This document shows positions 1-9,751 of a stretch of 64,000 nt of DNA, piece after piece. A model generated the notes under the pieces. The model saw only the letters and a program-made list of their open reading frames with translations, was not told the DNA's origin and did not search any database. Source of the DNA: Rhodanobacter soli (GTDB lineage: Bacteria; Pseudomonadota; Gammaproteobacteria; Xanthomonadales; Rhodanobacteraceae); NCBI RefSeq assembly GCF_040548735.1, contig NZ_JBEPSD010000001.1, forward strand, positions 1,860,001-1,924,000, written 5' to 3'. Made by a program: the position numbers and the translations under genes. Position 1 is the first letter of the stretch, and each line of letters starts with the position of its first letter.

Positions 1-1020
1 GAGTCGGTGCATTTCCAGGAAGGCGCGCTGGTGCACAAGGGCGACGTGCTGTTCCAGCTCGACGCCCGCCCGTACCAGGCCGAGGTCGACCGGCTCGCCG
101 CGAACCAGGCGCAGGCGCGGGCCGAACTGAGCCTGGCCGAGACCAACCAGCGCCGCGCCGAGATGCTGCTGGCCCAGCATGCGATCGCGCAGCAGGAAGC
201 CGATCGCCAGGCCACCAGCGCGCAGAGTGCGCGCGCCCAACTGGGCGCCGCCACCGCCGCACTGGCCGCGGCACGGCTGAACCTGGACTTCACCCAGGTG
301 CGCTCGCCGATCGACGGCCGCGTCAGCAATGCCCGCGTCACCCCCGGCAACCTGGTCACCAGCAGCGACGTGCTGACCAGCGTGGTCTCGGTGAACCCGG
401 TCTACGTCTACTTCGACGTGGACGAGCAGACCTGGCTCAAGCTCGACCACCTGCGCGCCAGCGCGAAGCAGGCCGGCCGCAACGCACGGATCGAGGCCGC
501 GATGGGCCTGGCCGACGAGGCAGGCTACCCGCATGAAGGCCGCCTCGACTTCGTCGACAACCAGCTGCACACCGGCTCCGGCACGATGCGCCTGCGCGCG
601 GTGTTCGACAACGCCGACGGCCTGTACACGCCCGGCCTGTACGCCCGCGTGCAGCTGCAGAGCGGCCAGGCCAGGCCGCGCGTGCTGGTGGACGACCGCG
701 CGATCGGCACCGACCTCGGCAACCAGTTCGTCTACGTGGTCGACAAGGAGCACAAGGTGCAGTACCGCAAGGTCGACACCGGCGCGCTGTTCCATGGCCT
801 GCGCGTGATCGACAGTGGCCTGGGCGCCAACGACGTGGTGGTGGTGAACGGCCTGCAGCGCGTGCGCCCCGGGGTCGAGGTGAATCCGCAAAAGGTGGCG
901 ATGAGCTACCGCCTCGGCAACGCCGACAAGGCGCTGGTCGAGCGGGACGATGTTCCGGATGCCGTCGATTCGCGCACTGCGCAAATCAATACGGCGCCCC
1001 CCAAGACTCCGCAAGGTTGA
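1..1020 (+). CDS. RND efflux periplasmic adaptor (MexE-like), 5' truncated
   Basis: This is the membrane fusion (adaptor) subunit of a tripartite RND drug efflux pump, linking the inner-membrane pump to the outer-membrane channel. The reading frame is open from base 1, so the N-terminus and signal sequence lie outside the window. Visible parts are the lipoyl-like half (EGALVHKGDVLFQLD), an alanine/glutamine-rich coiled-coil hairpin, the second lipoyl half (VRSPIDGRVSNARVTPGNLV), and the beta-barrel and membrane-proximal domains. The segment YVYFDVDEQTWLK resembles the MexE/CeoA branch. The pump and channel genes follow on the same strand, so an operon is clear. The substrate cannot be read from sequence. 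Confidence 0.93.
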   Translation, partial: ESVHFQEGALVHKGDVLFQLDARPYQAEVDRLAANQAQARAELSLAETNQRRAEMLLAQHAIAQQEADRQATSAQSARAQLGAATAALAAARLNLDFTQVRSPIDGRVSNARVTPGNLVTSSDVLTSVVSVNPVYVYFDVDEQTWLKLDHLRASAKQAGRNARIEAAMGLADEAGYPHEGRLDFVDNQLHTGSGTMRLRAVFDNADGLYTPGLYARVQLQSGQARPRVLVDDRAIGTDLGNQFVYVVDKEHKVQYRKVDTGALFHGLRVIDSGLGANDVVVVNGLQRVRPGVEVNPQKVAMSYRLGNADKALVERDDVPDAVDSRTAQINTAPPKTPQG

Positions 1021-1027
1021 GCACAGG

Positions 1028-1150
1028 CTCCCTCTCCTGCGTGCAGCAGGGGAGGGTTGGGGAGGGGTGAAGCCCTCCAGCGAATTGCAAAGCCTGAGAG
1101 CAAGAGCGTTACCCCCTCCCCACCTCCCCCTGCGCTGCAGGGGGAGGAGC
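1028..1150. repeat. C/G-rich REP-type inverted pair (family A, copy 1)
   Basis: Two inverted copies of a palindromic unit lie between the adaptor and pump genes. The right copy contains a perfect 11-bp stem (CCTCCCCCTGC / GCAGGGGGAGG, 1123-1147). The left copy has the same stem with one mismatch (1031-1052). Each copy carries a GGGGAGGGG-type tail toward the centre, so the whole element can fold as a larger cruciform. The same unit recurs at 40125-40230 (pair) and 33742-33777 (half). It probably behaves as a REP/BIME element affecting mRNA stability between two co-transcribed genes. Confidence 0.8.
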
Positions 1151-1197
1151 AAAAGAAAGACCGAAGCCGTGAAACGACTTCGTCGAGGACTCTTTGC

Positions 1198-4100
1198 ATG
1201 AAAAACATCGCTCAATTTTTCGTCGACCGGCCGATCATGGCCGCCGTGCTGTCGCTGCTGTTCGTGATCACCGGCTCCATCGCGGTGTTCAAGCTGCCGA
1301 TCAGCGAATACCCCGAAGTGGTGCCGCCCACCGTGGTGGTGCGCGCCGCCTATCCCGGCGCCAACCCGAAGGTGATCGCCGAAACCGTCGCCACGCCGCT
1401 GGAGGAACAGATCAACGGCGTGGAAGGCATGCTGTACAGCTCCTCGCAGGCGACCAGCGACGGCGCGATGACGCTGACCGTGACGTTCGCGCTCGGCACC
1501 GACCTCAACACCGCCCAGGTCGACGTGCAGAACCGCGTGGCGCAGGCGCTGCCGAAACTGCCCGAGGAAGTGCAGCGGCTCGGCGTGACCACGCAGAAGA
1601 GTTCGCCCGACCTGACCATGGTGGTGCACCTCACCTCGCCCGACCAGCGCTACGACATGCTGTACCTGTCGAACTACGCGCGGCTGCACGTGAAGGACGT
1701 GCTGGGGCGGCTCGACGGCGTGGGCGACGTGCAGATCTTCGGGGCCGGCGAATACTCGATGCGCGTGTGGCTGGACCCGCAGAAACTGGCGCAGCGCTCG
1801 CTCACCACCGGCGACGTGATCAACGCGATCCGCGAGCAGAACGTGCAGGTCGCCGCCGGCGCGCTGAATGCGCCGCCCGGCCCCAGCAACTCCGCGTTCC
1901 AGCTCAACATCAACACGCGCGGCCGGCTGGTCAGCGAGGACGATTTCCGCAACATCATCGTGCGCACCGACGCGCGCGGCGGCGTCACCCATCTGGGCGA
2001 CGTGGCCAAGGTCGACCTGGGCTCGAACAACTACGCGCTGCGCAGCCTGCTCGACAACAAGCCGGCGGTGGCGCTGCCGATCTTCGCGCGGCCCGGCTCC
2101 AACGCGATCCAGATCTCCGACGAGGTGCGCGCCACCATGGCGCAGCTGAAGCAGGAGTTCCCGCAGGGCGTCGACTACCAGATCGTGTACGACCCGACCG
2201 TCTTCGTGCGCGGCTCAATCGAGGCCGTGGCGCACACGCTGCTGGAGGCGATCCTGCTGGTGGTGCTGGTGGTGATCCTGTTCCTGCAGACCTGGCGCGC
2301 TTCGATCATCCCGCTGGTGGCGGTGCCGGTGTCGCTGATCGGCACTTTCGCCGTGATGTACCTGGCCGGCTTCTCGCTCAACGCCTTGAGCCTGTTCGGC
2401 CTGGTGCTGGCGATCGGCATCGTGGTCGATGACGCGATCGTGGTGGTGGAAAACGTCGAGCGGCATATCGAACTCGGGCAGACGCCGCGCGAAGCCACGC
2501 GCAAGGCGATGCACGAAGTCACCGGCCCGATCGTGGCCACCGCGCTGGTGCTGTGCGCGGTGTTCATTCCGACCGCCTTCGTCAGCGGCCTCACCGGCCA
2601 GTTCTACCGCCAGTTCGCGCTGACCATCGCGATCTCCACGGTGATCTCCGCGTTCAACTCGCTGACCCTGAGCCCGGCGCTGGCCGCCGTGCTGCTGAAG
2701 GGCCACGACGCGCCGAAGGACCGCCTCACGCGCGGCATCGACCGCGCGTTCGGCTGGCTGTTCCGCCCGTTCAACCGCGTATTCCATCGCGGTTCCGAGC
2801 GCTACGTGGGCGGCGTCAGGCGCATCGTCGGCAAGGGCAAGCTGGCGCTGGTGGTGTACGCCGGCCTGATCGCGCTGACCTGGTTCGGCTTCTCGCACGT
2901 GCCGACCGGCTTCGTGCCGGGCCAGGACAAGCAGTACCTGGTGGCGTTCGCGCAGCTGCCCGATGCGGCCTCGCTCGACCGTTCCGAAGACGTGATCCAG
3001 CGCATGGGCGCGATCGCCTTGAAGCAGCCAGGTGTCGAACATGCCGTGGCCTTCCCCGGCCTGTCGATCAACGGCTTCACCAACTCGACCAACTCCGGCA
3101 TCGTGTTCGTCACGCTGAAGCCGTTCGAGGAACGCCGCAGCGCGGATCTGTCGGCCGGCGCGATCGCCGGTGCGCTGAACCAGAAGTTCGCCTCGATCCA
3201 GGACGCGTACATCGCGGTGTTCCCGCCGCCGCCGGTGATGGGCCTGGGCACGATCGGCGGCTTCCGCATGCAGATCGAGGACCGCGGCGACCGCGGCTTC
3301 GACGAGCTGTACCAGCAGACGCAGAACCTGATCGCCGCCAGCCGCAAGGATCCGGCACTCGCCGGGCTGTTCTCCAGCTTCCAGATCAGCGTGCCGCAGG
3401 TGGACGCCGACGTGGACCGCGAGAAGGCCAAGACCGTCGGCGTGAACCTGGGCGACGTGTACCAGACCATGCAGGCCTACATGGGCTCGCTCTACGTGAA
3501 CGACTTCAACCGCTTCGGCCGCACCTACCAGGTGAACGTCTCGGCCGACCCCGCGTTCCGCCACACGCCCGAAGACATCATGCAGCTGAAGACGCGCAAC
3601 GCGCAGGGCCAGATGGTGCCGCTGGGTTCGTTCGTCACCGTGAAACAGGGTGCCGGCCCGGATCGCGTGCAGCACTACAACGGCTATCCCACCGCCGAGA
3701 TCAACGGCGGCCCGGCGCCGGGCTTCAGCTCGGGCCAGGCGCAGGCGGCGATGGAAAAGCTGGCGAAGGACAACCTGCCGAACGGCGTCAGCTTCGAGTG
3801 GACCGAGCTCACCTACCAGCAGATCCTCGCCGGCAATACCGCGATCCTGGTGTTCCCGCTGTGCGTGCTGCTGGTGTTCCTGGTGCTGTCGTCGCTGTAC
3901 GAAAGCTGGTCGCTGCCGCTGGCGGTGATCCTGATCGTGCCGATGGTGCTCTTGTCCGCGATCGCCGGCGTGTGGCTGTCGGGTGGCGACAACAACATCT
4001 TCACCCAGATCGGATTGATCGTGCTGGTCGGACTGGCGTGCAAGAACGCGATCCTGATCGTGGAATTCGCCCGCGAACGCCAGCATGAAGGCATGAGCCG

Positions 4101-4389
4101 CCACGAAGCGGTGCTGGAAGCGGCCCACCTGCGGCTGCGCCCGATCCTGATGACCTCGTTCGCCTTCATCATGGGCGTGGTGCCGCTGGTCACCTCACAC
4201 GGCGCCGGCGCCGAGATGCGCCACGCGATGGGTGTGGCGGTGTTCGCCGGCATGCTCGGCGTAACCATCTTCGGGCTGATCTACACGCCGCTGTTCTACG
4301 TCGTCATTCGCGCCCTGGTCGAGCGCCGCGAGGCGCGCGCGGCCGAACGCGCCGCCGCGCACGCCCAGCCGGCGCTGGAGAACCACTGA
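1198..4389 (+). CDS. RND efflux inner-membrane pump (MexF-like, HAE1 family)
   Basis: Proton-driven inner-membrane transporter of the tripartite pump, about 1063 residues, the normal size for HAE1 RND proteins. It opens with KNIAQFFVDRPIMAAV, the usual first transmembrane helix. ISEYPEVVPPTVVVRAAYPGAN and the following ETVATPLEEQINGVE segment match the MexF branch closely. The TM4 proton-relay aspartate pair is present (GIVVDDAIVVVENVERH), and two large periplasmic loops separate two six-helix halves. ATG 1198 is chosen because the frame upstream only reads through the repeat element. The stop overlaps the next start by one base, indicating translational coupling. Confidence 0.96.
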   Translation: MKNIAQFFVDRPIMAAVLSLLFVITGSIAVFKLPISEYPEVVPPTVVVRAAYPGANPKVIAETVATPLEEQINGVEGMLYSSSQATSDGAMTLTVTFALGTDLNTAQVDVQNRVAQALPKLPEEVQRLGVTTQKSSPDLTMVVHLTSPDQRYDMLYLSNYARLHVKDVLGRLDGVGDVQIFGAGEYSMRVWLDPQKLAQRSLTTGDVINAIREQNVQVAAGALNAPPGPSNSAFQLNINTRGRLVSEDDFRNIIVRTDARGGVTHLGDVAKVDLGSNNYALRSLLDNKPAVALPIFARPGSNAIQISDEVRATMAQLKQEFPQGVDYQIVYDPTVFVRGSIEAVAHTLLEAILLVVLVVILFLQTWRASIIPLVAVPVSLIGTFAVMYLAGFSLNALSLFGLVLAIGIVVDDAIVVVENVERHIELGQTPREATRKAMHEVTGPIVATALVLCAVFIPTAFVSGLTGQFYRQFALTIAISTVISAFNSLTLSPALAAVLLKGHDAPKDRLTRGIDRAFGWLFRPFNRVFHRGSERYVGGVRRIVGKGKLALVVYAGLIALTWFGFSHVPTGFVPGQDKQYLVAFAQLPDAASLDRSEDVIQRMGAIALKQPGVEHAVAFPGLSINGFTNSTNSGIVFVTLKPFEERRSADLSAGAIAGALNQKFASIQDAYIAVFPPPPVMGLGTIGGFRMQIEDRGDRGFDELYQQTQNLIAASRKDPALAGLFSSFQISVPQVDADVDREKAKTVGVNLGDVYQTMQAYMGSLYVNDFNRFGRTYQVNVSADPAFRHTPEDIMQLKTRNAQGQMVPLGSFVTVKQGAGPDRVQHYNGYPTAEINGGPAPGFSSGQAQAAMEKLAKDNLPNGVSFEWTELTYQQILAGNTAILVFPLCVLLVFLVLSSLYESWSLPLAVILIVPMVLLSAIAGVWLSGGDNNIFTQIGLIVLVGLACKNAILIVEFARERQHEGMSRHEAVLEAAHLRLRPILMTSFAFIMGVVPLVTSHGAGAEMRHAMGVAVFAGMLGVTIFGLIYTPLFYVVIRALVERREARAAERAAAHAQPALENH

Positions 4390-5827
4390 TGAAAACCTTG
4401 CTCAAGATCGCCGCGCTCAGCGCGGCCCTGATCCTCGCCGGCTGTGCCAGCGTGGGCCCGAACTATCACGCCGAGAAAATCGCCGCGCCGCAACTGCAAG
4501 GCCTCGACGCCGCGCAGGAGAACAACGCGCAATTCCAGGCCGCGTGGTGGAAGCAGTTCAACGACCCCACGCTGGATGCGCTGATCCAGCGCGCCGCGGC
4601 GAACAACCTGGACCTGCGCATCGCCGTGGCGCGGCTGCATGAAGCACGCGCGCTGCTCAGCGGCGCGAAGTCCGCGCAGCTGCCGACCATCGACACGGAC
4701 GTGAACTACACGCGCAGCCGCGGCCAGCAACCCGGCTTCAGCGATCAGCGCAGCACCACGACGACCTACCAGGCCGGCTTCGACGCGTCATGGGAGCTGG
4801 ACCTGTTCGGCGGCGTGCGCCGTTCGGTGGAAGCGGCCGGCGCCGATCTCGGCGCCAGCGAGGCGGCGCTGCACGACGCCCAGGTCAGCCTGCTGGCCGA
4901 GGTGGCGCGCAACTACTTCGAATTGCGCGGCAGCCAGTTGCGGCTGGACATCGCGCGCCGCGACATCGACAACCAGCAGCAGACCGTGCACCTCACCGAG
5001 GTACGCCAGCAGCTCGGCTCCGGCGCGGAGCAGGACGTGGCCAGCGCGAAGGCGCGCCTCGCCGCGGTGCAGGCGCAGCTGCCGCTGCTGCAGACCCAGG
5101 CCAGCGCCAGCGAATACCGTCTCGCCGTGCTGCTCGGCGAGCGCCCCGGCGAGCTGGACATCGACGTGTCGCCGAAAAGCTTCACCCCGATCGCGGCGAG
5201 CCTGCCGATCGGCGACGCCGGCGACGTGCTGGCGCGCCGTCCGGACGTCCGGATGGCCGAACGCGCCTACGCCGCCGCCACCGCGCGCATCGGCGTGGCC
5301 AAGGCGGACTTCTTCCCGCACATCTCGCTGGGCGGCTTCCTCGGTTTCCTGTCCGGGCGCAGCAACGACTTCGGCAGCCCGTCGACGCGCGCGTGGTCGC
5401 TGGCGCCCAGCATCAGCTGGGCCGGGCTCAACGTGCAGCGCGTGCGGGCGAACCTGCACGCCAGCGAGGCGCGCAGCGATGCGGCGCAGGCGAACTACCA
5501 GCGCACCGTGCTGGAAGCGATTGAGGACATCGACAACGCCGTCACCGGTTTCAACCAGCAGCGCATCCGCGTCGATCACCTGATCGAGCAGGGCACGCAG
5601 AGCAAACGCGCCGCCGACCTCGCGCGCATCCGCTACCAGGAAGGCGCTACCGGCTTCCTCGAACTGCTCGACGCCGAACGCACCCAGCTTGCCGCCGAGG
5701 ACGACTTGGCCCAGGCCGAGGCGGCCATCAACACCCGCGCCGTCGCCTTGTACAAATCGCTCGGCGGCGGCTGGCAGGCCTGCGGCGACGAGCGCTGCAG
5801 CGCGGTGGCCGCAACCAGCACCGCGCC

Positions 5828-5831
<4 letters not shown>
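4389..5831 (+). CDS. Outer-membrane efflux channel lipoprotein (OprN/NodT family)
   Basis: TolC-like outer-membrane exit duct of the pump, 480 residues. The N-terminus is a lipoprotein signal with lipobox LAGC, so it is probably acylated. Two outer-membrane efflux repeats follow, with typical features such as AAWWKQFNDPTLDALIQRA, SWELDLFGGVRRSVEA and VLARRPDVRMAERAYAAATA. The start codon overlaps the pump stop by one base, and the stop overlaps the next gene by four bases (ATGA). The cluster is therefore one coupled transcription unit. The order adaptor-pump-channel matches mexEF-oprN, though no MexT-like regulator is seen in the window. Confidence 0.95.
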
Positions 5832-6559
<728 letters not shown>

Positions 6560-6584
6560 TCGCGCCCGACTCGGAGCAACACGT

Positions 6585-7073
6585 GTGAACACACCCGACC
6601 ATCCACTTCACCCGTCAGCCAGTGCAGACGAACAACTCGCCATCGTCGATGCGCTGTATCGCTTCGGCGCCGGCCAGGACCTGCGCGATCGCGCGCTGTT
6701 CGAGTCGGCCTTCGCCGAACACGCCACGCTCGATTTCACCGGACCGGCGTGGCGCCTTGGCGCCGCCATCCCGGTGTTCGAGGGCCGCCAGGCGATCGCC
6801 GACACCATCTTCGCCGCGATCGACGGGCTCGACACCACCCACACCGTGACCAATCCGCGGGTGACCGCGTTCGACGGCGCGCACGCCACCTTGTTCGCGC
6901 TGGTCGAGGCACAGCATCTGCCGCGCCATGACCACTCGCGCCACTTGCTGCTCAAGCACATCTACACCACGGAAATGTCGCGCCAGGCAGCACAGTGGCA
7001 GATCGAACGCATGCAGATCGACATGGTGTGGTTCAGCGGCGATCCCGCCGTGCTGTTCCCCAAGCCAGGCTGA
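6585..7073 (+). CDS. NTF2-fold SnoaL-like protein
   Basis: Soluble protein of about 162 residues with a SnoaL-like/nuclear transport factor 2 fold. Supporting features are ADEQLAIVDALYRFGAGQDLRD at the start, FAEHATLDFTGPAWRLG, and the late MSRQAAQWQIERMQIDMVWFSGD. Members act as small hydrolases, isomerases or binding proteins. GTG 6585 is chosen because GGAG sits eight bases upstream and the homologous fold begins soon after. The longer upstream frame only overlaps the SDR gene. It lies 25 bp after the SDR gene and is probably the last gene of the efflux operon. It converges on the next gene with no gap between stop codons. Confidence 0.8.
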   Translation: MNTPDHPLHPSASADEQLAIVDALYRFGAGQDLRDRALFESAFAEHATLDFTGPAWRLGAAIPVFEGRQAIADTIFAAIDGLDTTHTVTNPRVTAFDGAHATLFALVEAQHLPRHDHSRHLLLKHIYTTEMSRQAAQWQIERMQIDMVWFSGDPAVLFPKPG

Positions 7074-7574
7074 TCAGCCCTTGGTGGCCGCGCTGTGCTG
7101 CGAGTACAGCGCGTGCCAGCGGCCGCCCACGTAAACGAAAACGTCGGACGAGCGCACGTCGCTCGCCGCGCCCTTCGCCGGGTCGTAGAACGAGAGGATC
7201 GCGGTATCGCCGCGGATCACCACCGACTGGCCCGATGGGTGCGCCTTCAGCCACGCCTCTACCTTGCGCCGTTCCGCATCGTTGCCGCGGTTCTTCGCCG
7301 CGTGCGCCACGATCGCGGCCTTCGGATGCACCGCACCGTCGGCGCCGACCGAGCGATACTCGGGCAGCAGCAGCTCGTCGAGCCAGGCGGTGTCGCCATC
7401 GAGTTCCGCTTCCAGCCAGTGCTGGTCGACCGCGATCACCGCCGCCTCGTTCCTGCCGGTTTCGTCGACGTCGGCCGCGCTGGCGGCGGCGGTCGCCGCG
7501 ATCGTCATTTCGGCACCCAGCACCAGCACGGCGAGGCACGCCATGCCCACCTGAAAGAGACCTTGCTTGCGCAT
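7074..7574 (-). CDS. Exported DUF4440/SnoaL-like protein
   Basis: Protein of 166 residues beginning with a signal peptide (MRKQGLFQVGMACLAVLVLG, cleaved near an Ala-rich site). A DUF4440/NTF2-like domain follows: AAVIAVDQHWLEAELDGDT, WLDELLLPEYRSVGADGAVH, and a C-terminal half ending SSDVFVYVGGRWHALYSQHS. The role of the family is not settled. Periplasmic location is inferred from the leader. ATG 7574 is chosen because the hydrophobic leader starts there. The gene is convergent with the previous NTF2-fold gene; both share the fold but have little obvious sequence in common. Confidence 0.82.
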   Translation of the reverse strand: MRKQGLFQVGMACLAVLVLGAEMTIAATAAASAADVDETGRNEAAVIAVDQHWLEAELDGDTAWLDELLLPEYRSVGADGAVHPKAAIVAHAAKNRGNDAERRKVEAWLKAHPSGQSVVIRGDTAILSFYDPAKGAASDVRSSDVFVYVGGRWHALYSQHSAATKG

Positions 7575-7864
7575 GCTGCTGTCCTCGTCAACGGCGGGAT
7601 TGCCGCCGTTCCAGCGTGCGTCACCCGTCGCCGGGGTGCAGCGCTTCGGTGACGGACGCGCGTCGTGGCGGGACAAGCGGCGGGACTGCGCCGTCCAGCG
7701 GCACAGCCCCGCTCGCGCGCATCGCCCCACGACCGCTCGCCGCAACCGTCAGGCCGTTCGTCACCGCCGCCACTCCGGTAATCACAAGCTCGGCGACTCC
7801 CGTCGGCGGCACAAGCGAGTCTGTGCTGGATCGCCACCACCAGCGCCGCCCCGGGAAACACGCA

Positions 7865-8017
7865 ATGAAAGCATCGACAGCACTCTGCACCCTGCTGGTG
7901 AGCGGAAACGAGGCGCGGCTGGGACCGGATCACCGCACGCTTTACTTCAGCGCCGCCGACCGGCGCGTCCACCGCATTTCCCTCGCGCCCTGGCTGCTCC
8001 CGCGGCCGGCTCGCTGA
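7865..8017 (+). pseudogene. Remnant of a PD40 beta-propeller gene
   Basis: In the 546-bp gap 7575-8120 the only interpretable stretch is a 50-codon frame whose last ~30 residues (LGPDHRTLYFSAADRR then HRISLAPWLLPRPAR) copy the C-terminus of the intact propeller protein at 13628-14587 (LSPDGRTLYFTSN then HIWRLSLAPWLAAHRSR). The start looks like a broken leader (MKASTALCTLL). The ~270 residues between are missing. The best reading is an internally deleted paralogue of the secreted PD40 family. Nothing else in 7575-7864 was recognised. Confidence 0.6.
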
Positions 8018-8120
8018 GCGCCACGCGATGGCCGAAGCATGGCCTCCAGCACTGTTGCACACGGCGTTATCGCCGCACACTGTGGCGTCAGGCACCGCCG
8101 CCAACTCTCCAGGAGTCCCC

Positions 8121-8642
8121 ATGGCCACTCAGGAAATCGCCGAGCTTCAGCGTGTCTTCCTGTCGCGACTCGACACCCTCGACCACATTCTCGACGTTGG
8201 CGAAAAGCACCTCGCCGATCCCGCGGCAGCCCTGCAGGAACGCCTTGCGCCGGACATGTTCCCGCTCGGAACGCAGATCGCTTTTGCGTGCAACCAGCCG
8301 CGCGGTTTCTCGCAATGGTGCGCCGGTGAGCCGGTGGAGAACCTGGCGACGGACGTCGACTCCATGGCGTTGGCGCGCGCGCATATCCGCCAGACCAGGG
8401 AACGCGTTGCCGGCATCCGCGCCAGCGACGGCAAGCTGGAGGAGATCAAGCGTATCGGCCTTGGTCCCGGCAGATACTGCGAGCTGCCGGCCCGGCAATA
8501 CGTGAGCGATTACCTGCTGCCCAACTTCTACTTCCACATCACGACGGCATACGCCATCTTGCGCAAGCTCGGCGTACCGCTCGGCAAGGCCGACTACATG
8601 AGTTTCCTGGCTCCCCACGTAAAGCACACAGAGGACACCTGA
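8121..8642 (+). CDS. DUF1993 family protein
   Basis: Cytosolic protein of 173 residues matching the DUF1993 family. Typical features are a four-helix DinB-like layout, QRVFLSRLDTLDHILDVGEKH near the start, the central RLAPDMFPLGTQIAFACNQ, and the conserved end YVSDYLLPNFYFHITTAYAILR followed by LGVPLGKADYMSFLAPH. The function is unknown; a relation to DinB-like metalloenzymes has been suggested for the fold. ATG 8121 is preceded by AGGAG five bases upstream, a good ribosome binding site. It lies 23 bp before the sensor kinase gene on the same strand and may be co-transcribed with it. Confidence 0.88.
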   Translation: MATQEIAELQRVFLSRLDTLDHILDVGEKHLADPAAALQERLAPDMFPLGTQIAFACNQPRGFSQWCAGEPVENLATDVDSMALARAHIRQTRERVAGIRASDGKLEEIKRIGLGPGRYCELPARQYVSDYLLPNFYFHITTAYAILRKLGVPLGKADYMSFLAPHVKHTEDT

Positions 8643-8665
8643 TTCTTCGTGCACGGGAGCATCGC

Positions 8666-9751
8666 GTGACCGACCAAGACACTTCGCGCTGGCAACGACT
8701 CGCCCTGAGCTTCGGCTTCTGGACGCTGCTGGCGCTGTCCTACGCGTTCAGCGGCGGGCTGTCCTCGATCAGCGAGGGTAACCCTCCCGGCTGGCTACGC
8801 GCGCTCAGCTGGAACCTCGGCAACTTCTGGTTGTGGATGGCGCTGGTGCCGCTGGTGGGCTGGCTGGGCCGGCAGACGGCAGGACGCAGCTGGGGCCGCT
8901 TCTTCGCCGTGCAGGTGCCAGCCAGCCTGGGCGTGGCGCTGCTGCAGATGCTGGCGCACCTGATGCTGTTCTGGTACCTGAGCGGGCCCGGGCGCATGCC
9001 GGTACACACGCTGGGCCAGTACCTGCGCATGGAGCTCGCCTACAGCTTCCACCTCGCCGTGCTTACCTACTGGGTGATCCTGGCGGTGCTGCGCGGGATG
9101 GAATCGCGGCGGCACCTGCGCGACGAGCGCCTGCGCCGCACGCAACTGGAGACGCAACTGGCGCAGGCACAATTGCAGGCGCTGCGCATGCAGCTGCAGC
9201 CGCACTTCCTGTTCAACACGCTCAACGCGATCTCGGCGCTGGCGCTGGCCGACCCGCTGCAGGCGCGGCTGATGATCGCGCGCCTGAGCGACTTCCTGCG
9301 GCTGACCCTGGAGGAACGCCACGCGCCGCAGGTGCCATTGGCGCGCGAGCTGGAATTCCTCGCCTGCTACCTCGGCATCCAGCAGGTGCGTTTCCAGGAC
9401 CGGCTGAGCACGCAACTCGACGTGGACGACGACACGCTGGCCGCGGCGGTGCCGAACCTCATCCTGCAACCGCTGGTGGAGAACGCGCTGCGCCACGGCC
9501 TGCAGGACAAACCCGGCGCCGGCACCCTGCGCATTTCCACGCGCCGCGACGGCGACCGGCTGCAGCTGCGCGTGGACGACGACGGGCTCGGCCTGCCGCC
9601 GGCTGGCACCGCCGAAGGCATCGGCCTGGGCAACACGCGCTCGCGCCTGCGCATGCTGTTCGGCGACGCGGCGCAGCTCGAACTCAGCCCGATCCCCGGC
9701 GGCGGCACGCGCGCCGAGGTGCGCCTGCCGTTCGCCGAGCACGTCGCATGA
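8666..9751 (+). CDS. LytS/YehU-type sensor histidine kinase
   Basis: Membrane sensor kinase of 361 residues. The N-terminal ~145 residues hold about four hydrophobic helices with no recognisable ligand domain. A short coiled coil leads to the His_kinase domain with the phosphoacceptor in MQLQPHFLFNTLNAIS (His180). A HATPase_c domain follows, with the N box in PNLILQPLVENALRHGL and glycine boxes in DDDGLGLPP and GIGLGNTRSRL. The start is GTG 8666. The gene overlaps its response regulator by four bases, so they form a cognate pair. The signal sensed is unknown. Confidence 0.93.
   Translation: MTDQDTSRWQRLALSFGFWTLLALSYAFSGGLSSISEGNPPGWLRALSWNLGNFWLWMALVPLVGWLGRQTAGRSWGRFFAVQVPASLGVALLQMLAHLMLFWYLSGPGRMPVHTLGQYLRMELAYSFHLAVLTYWVILAVLRGMESRRHLRDERLRRTQLETQLAQAQLQALRMQLQPHFLFNTLNAISALALADPLQARLMIARLSDFLRLTLEERHAPQVPLARELEFLACYLGIQQVRFQDRLSTQLDVDDDTLAAAVPNLILQPLVENALRHGLQDKPGAGTLRISTRRDGDRLQLRVDDDGLGLPPAGTAEGIGLGNTRSRLRMLFGDAAQLELSPIPGGGTRAEVRLPFAEHVA

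Noticed and set aside
2215..4128. A 637-codon minus-strand frame inside the RND pump gene
   Set aside because: Antisense shadow of the pump; no start signal or family motif.
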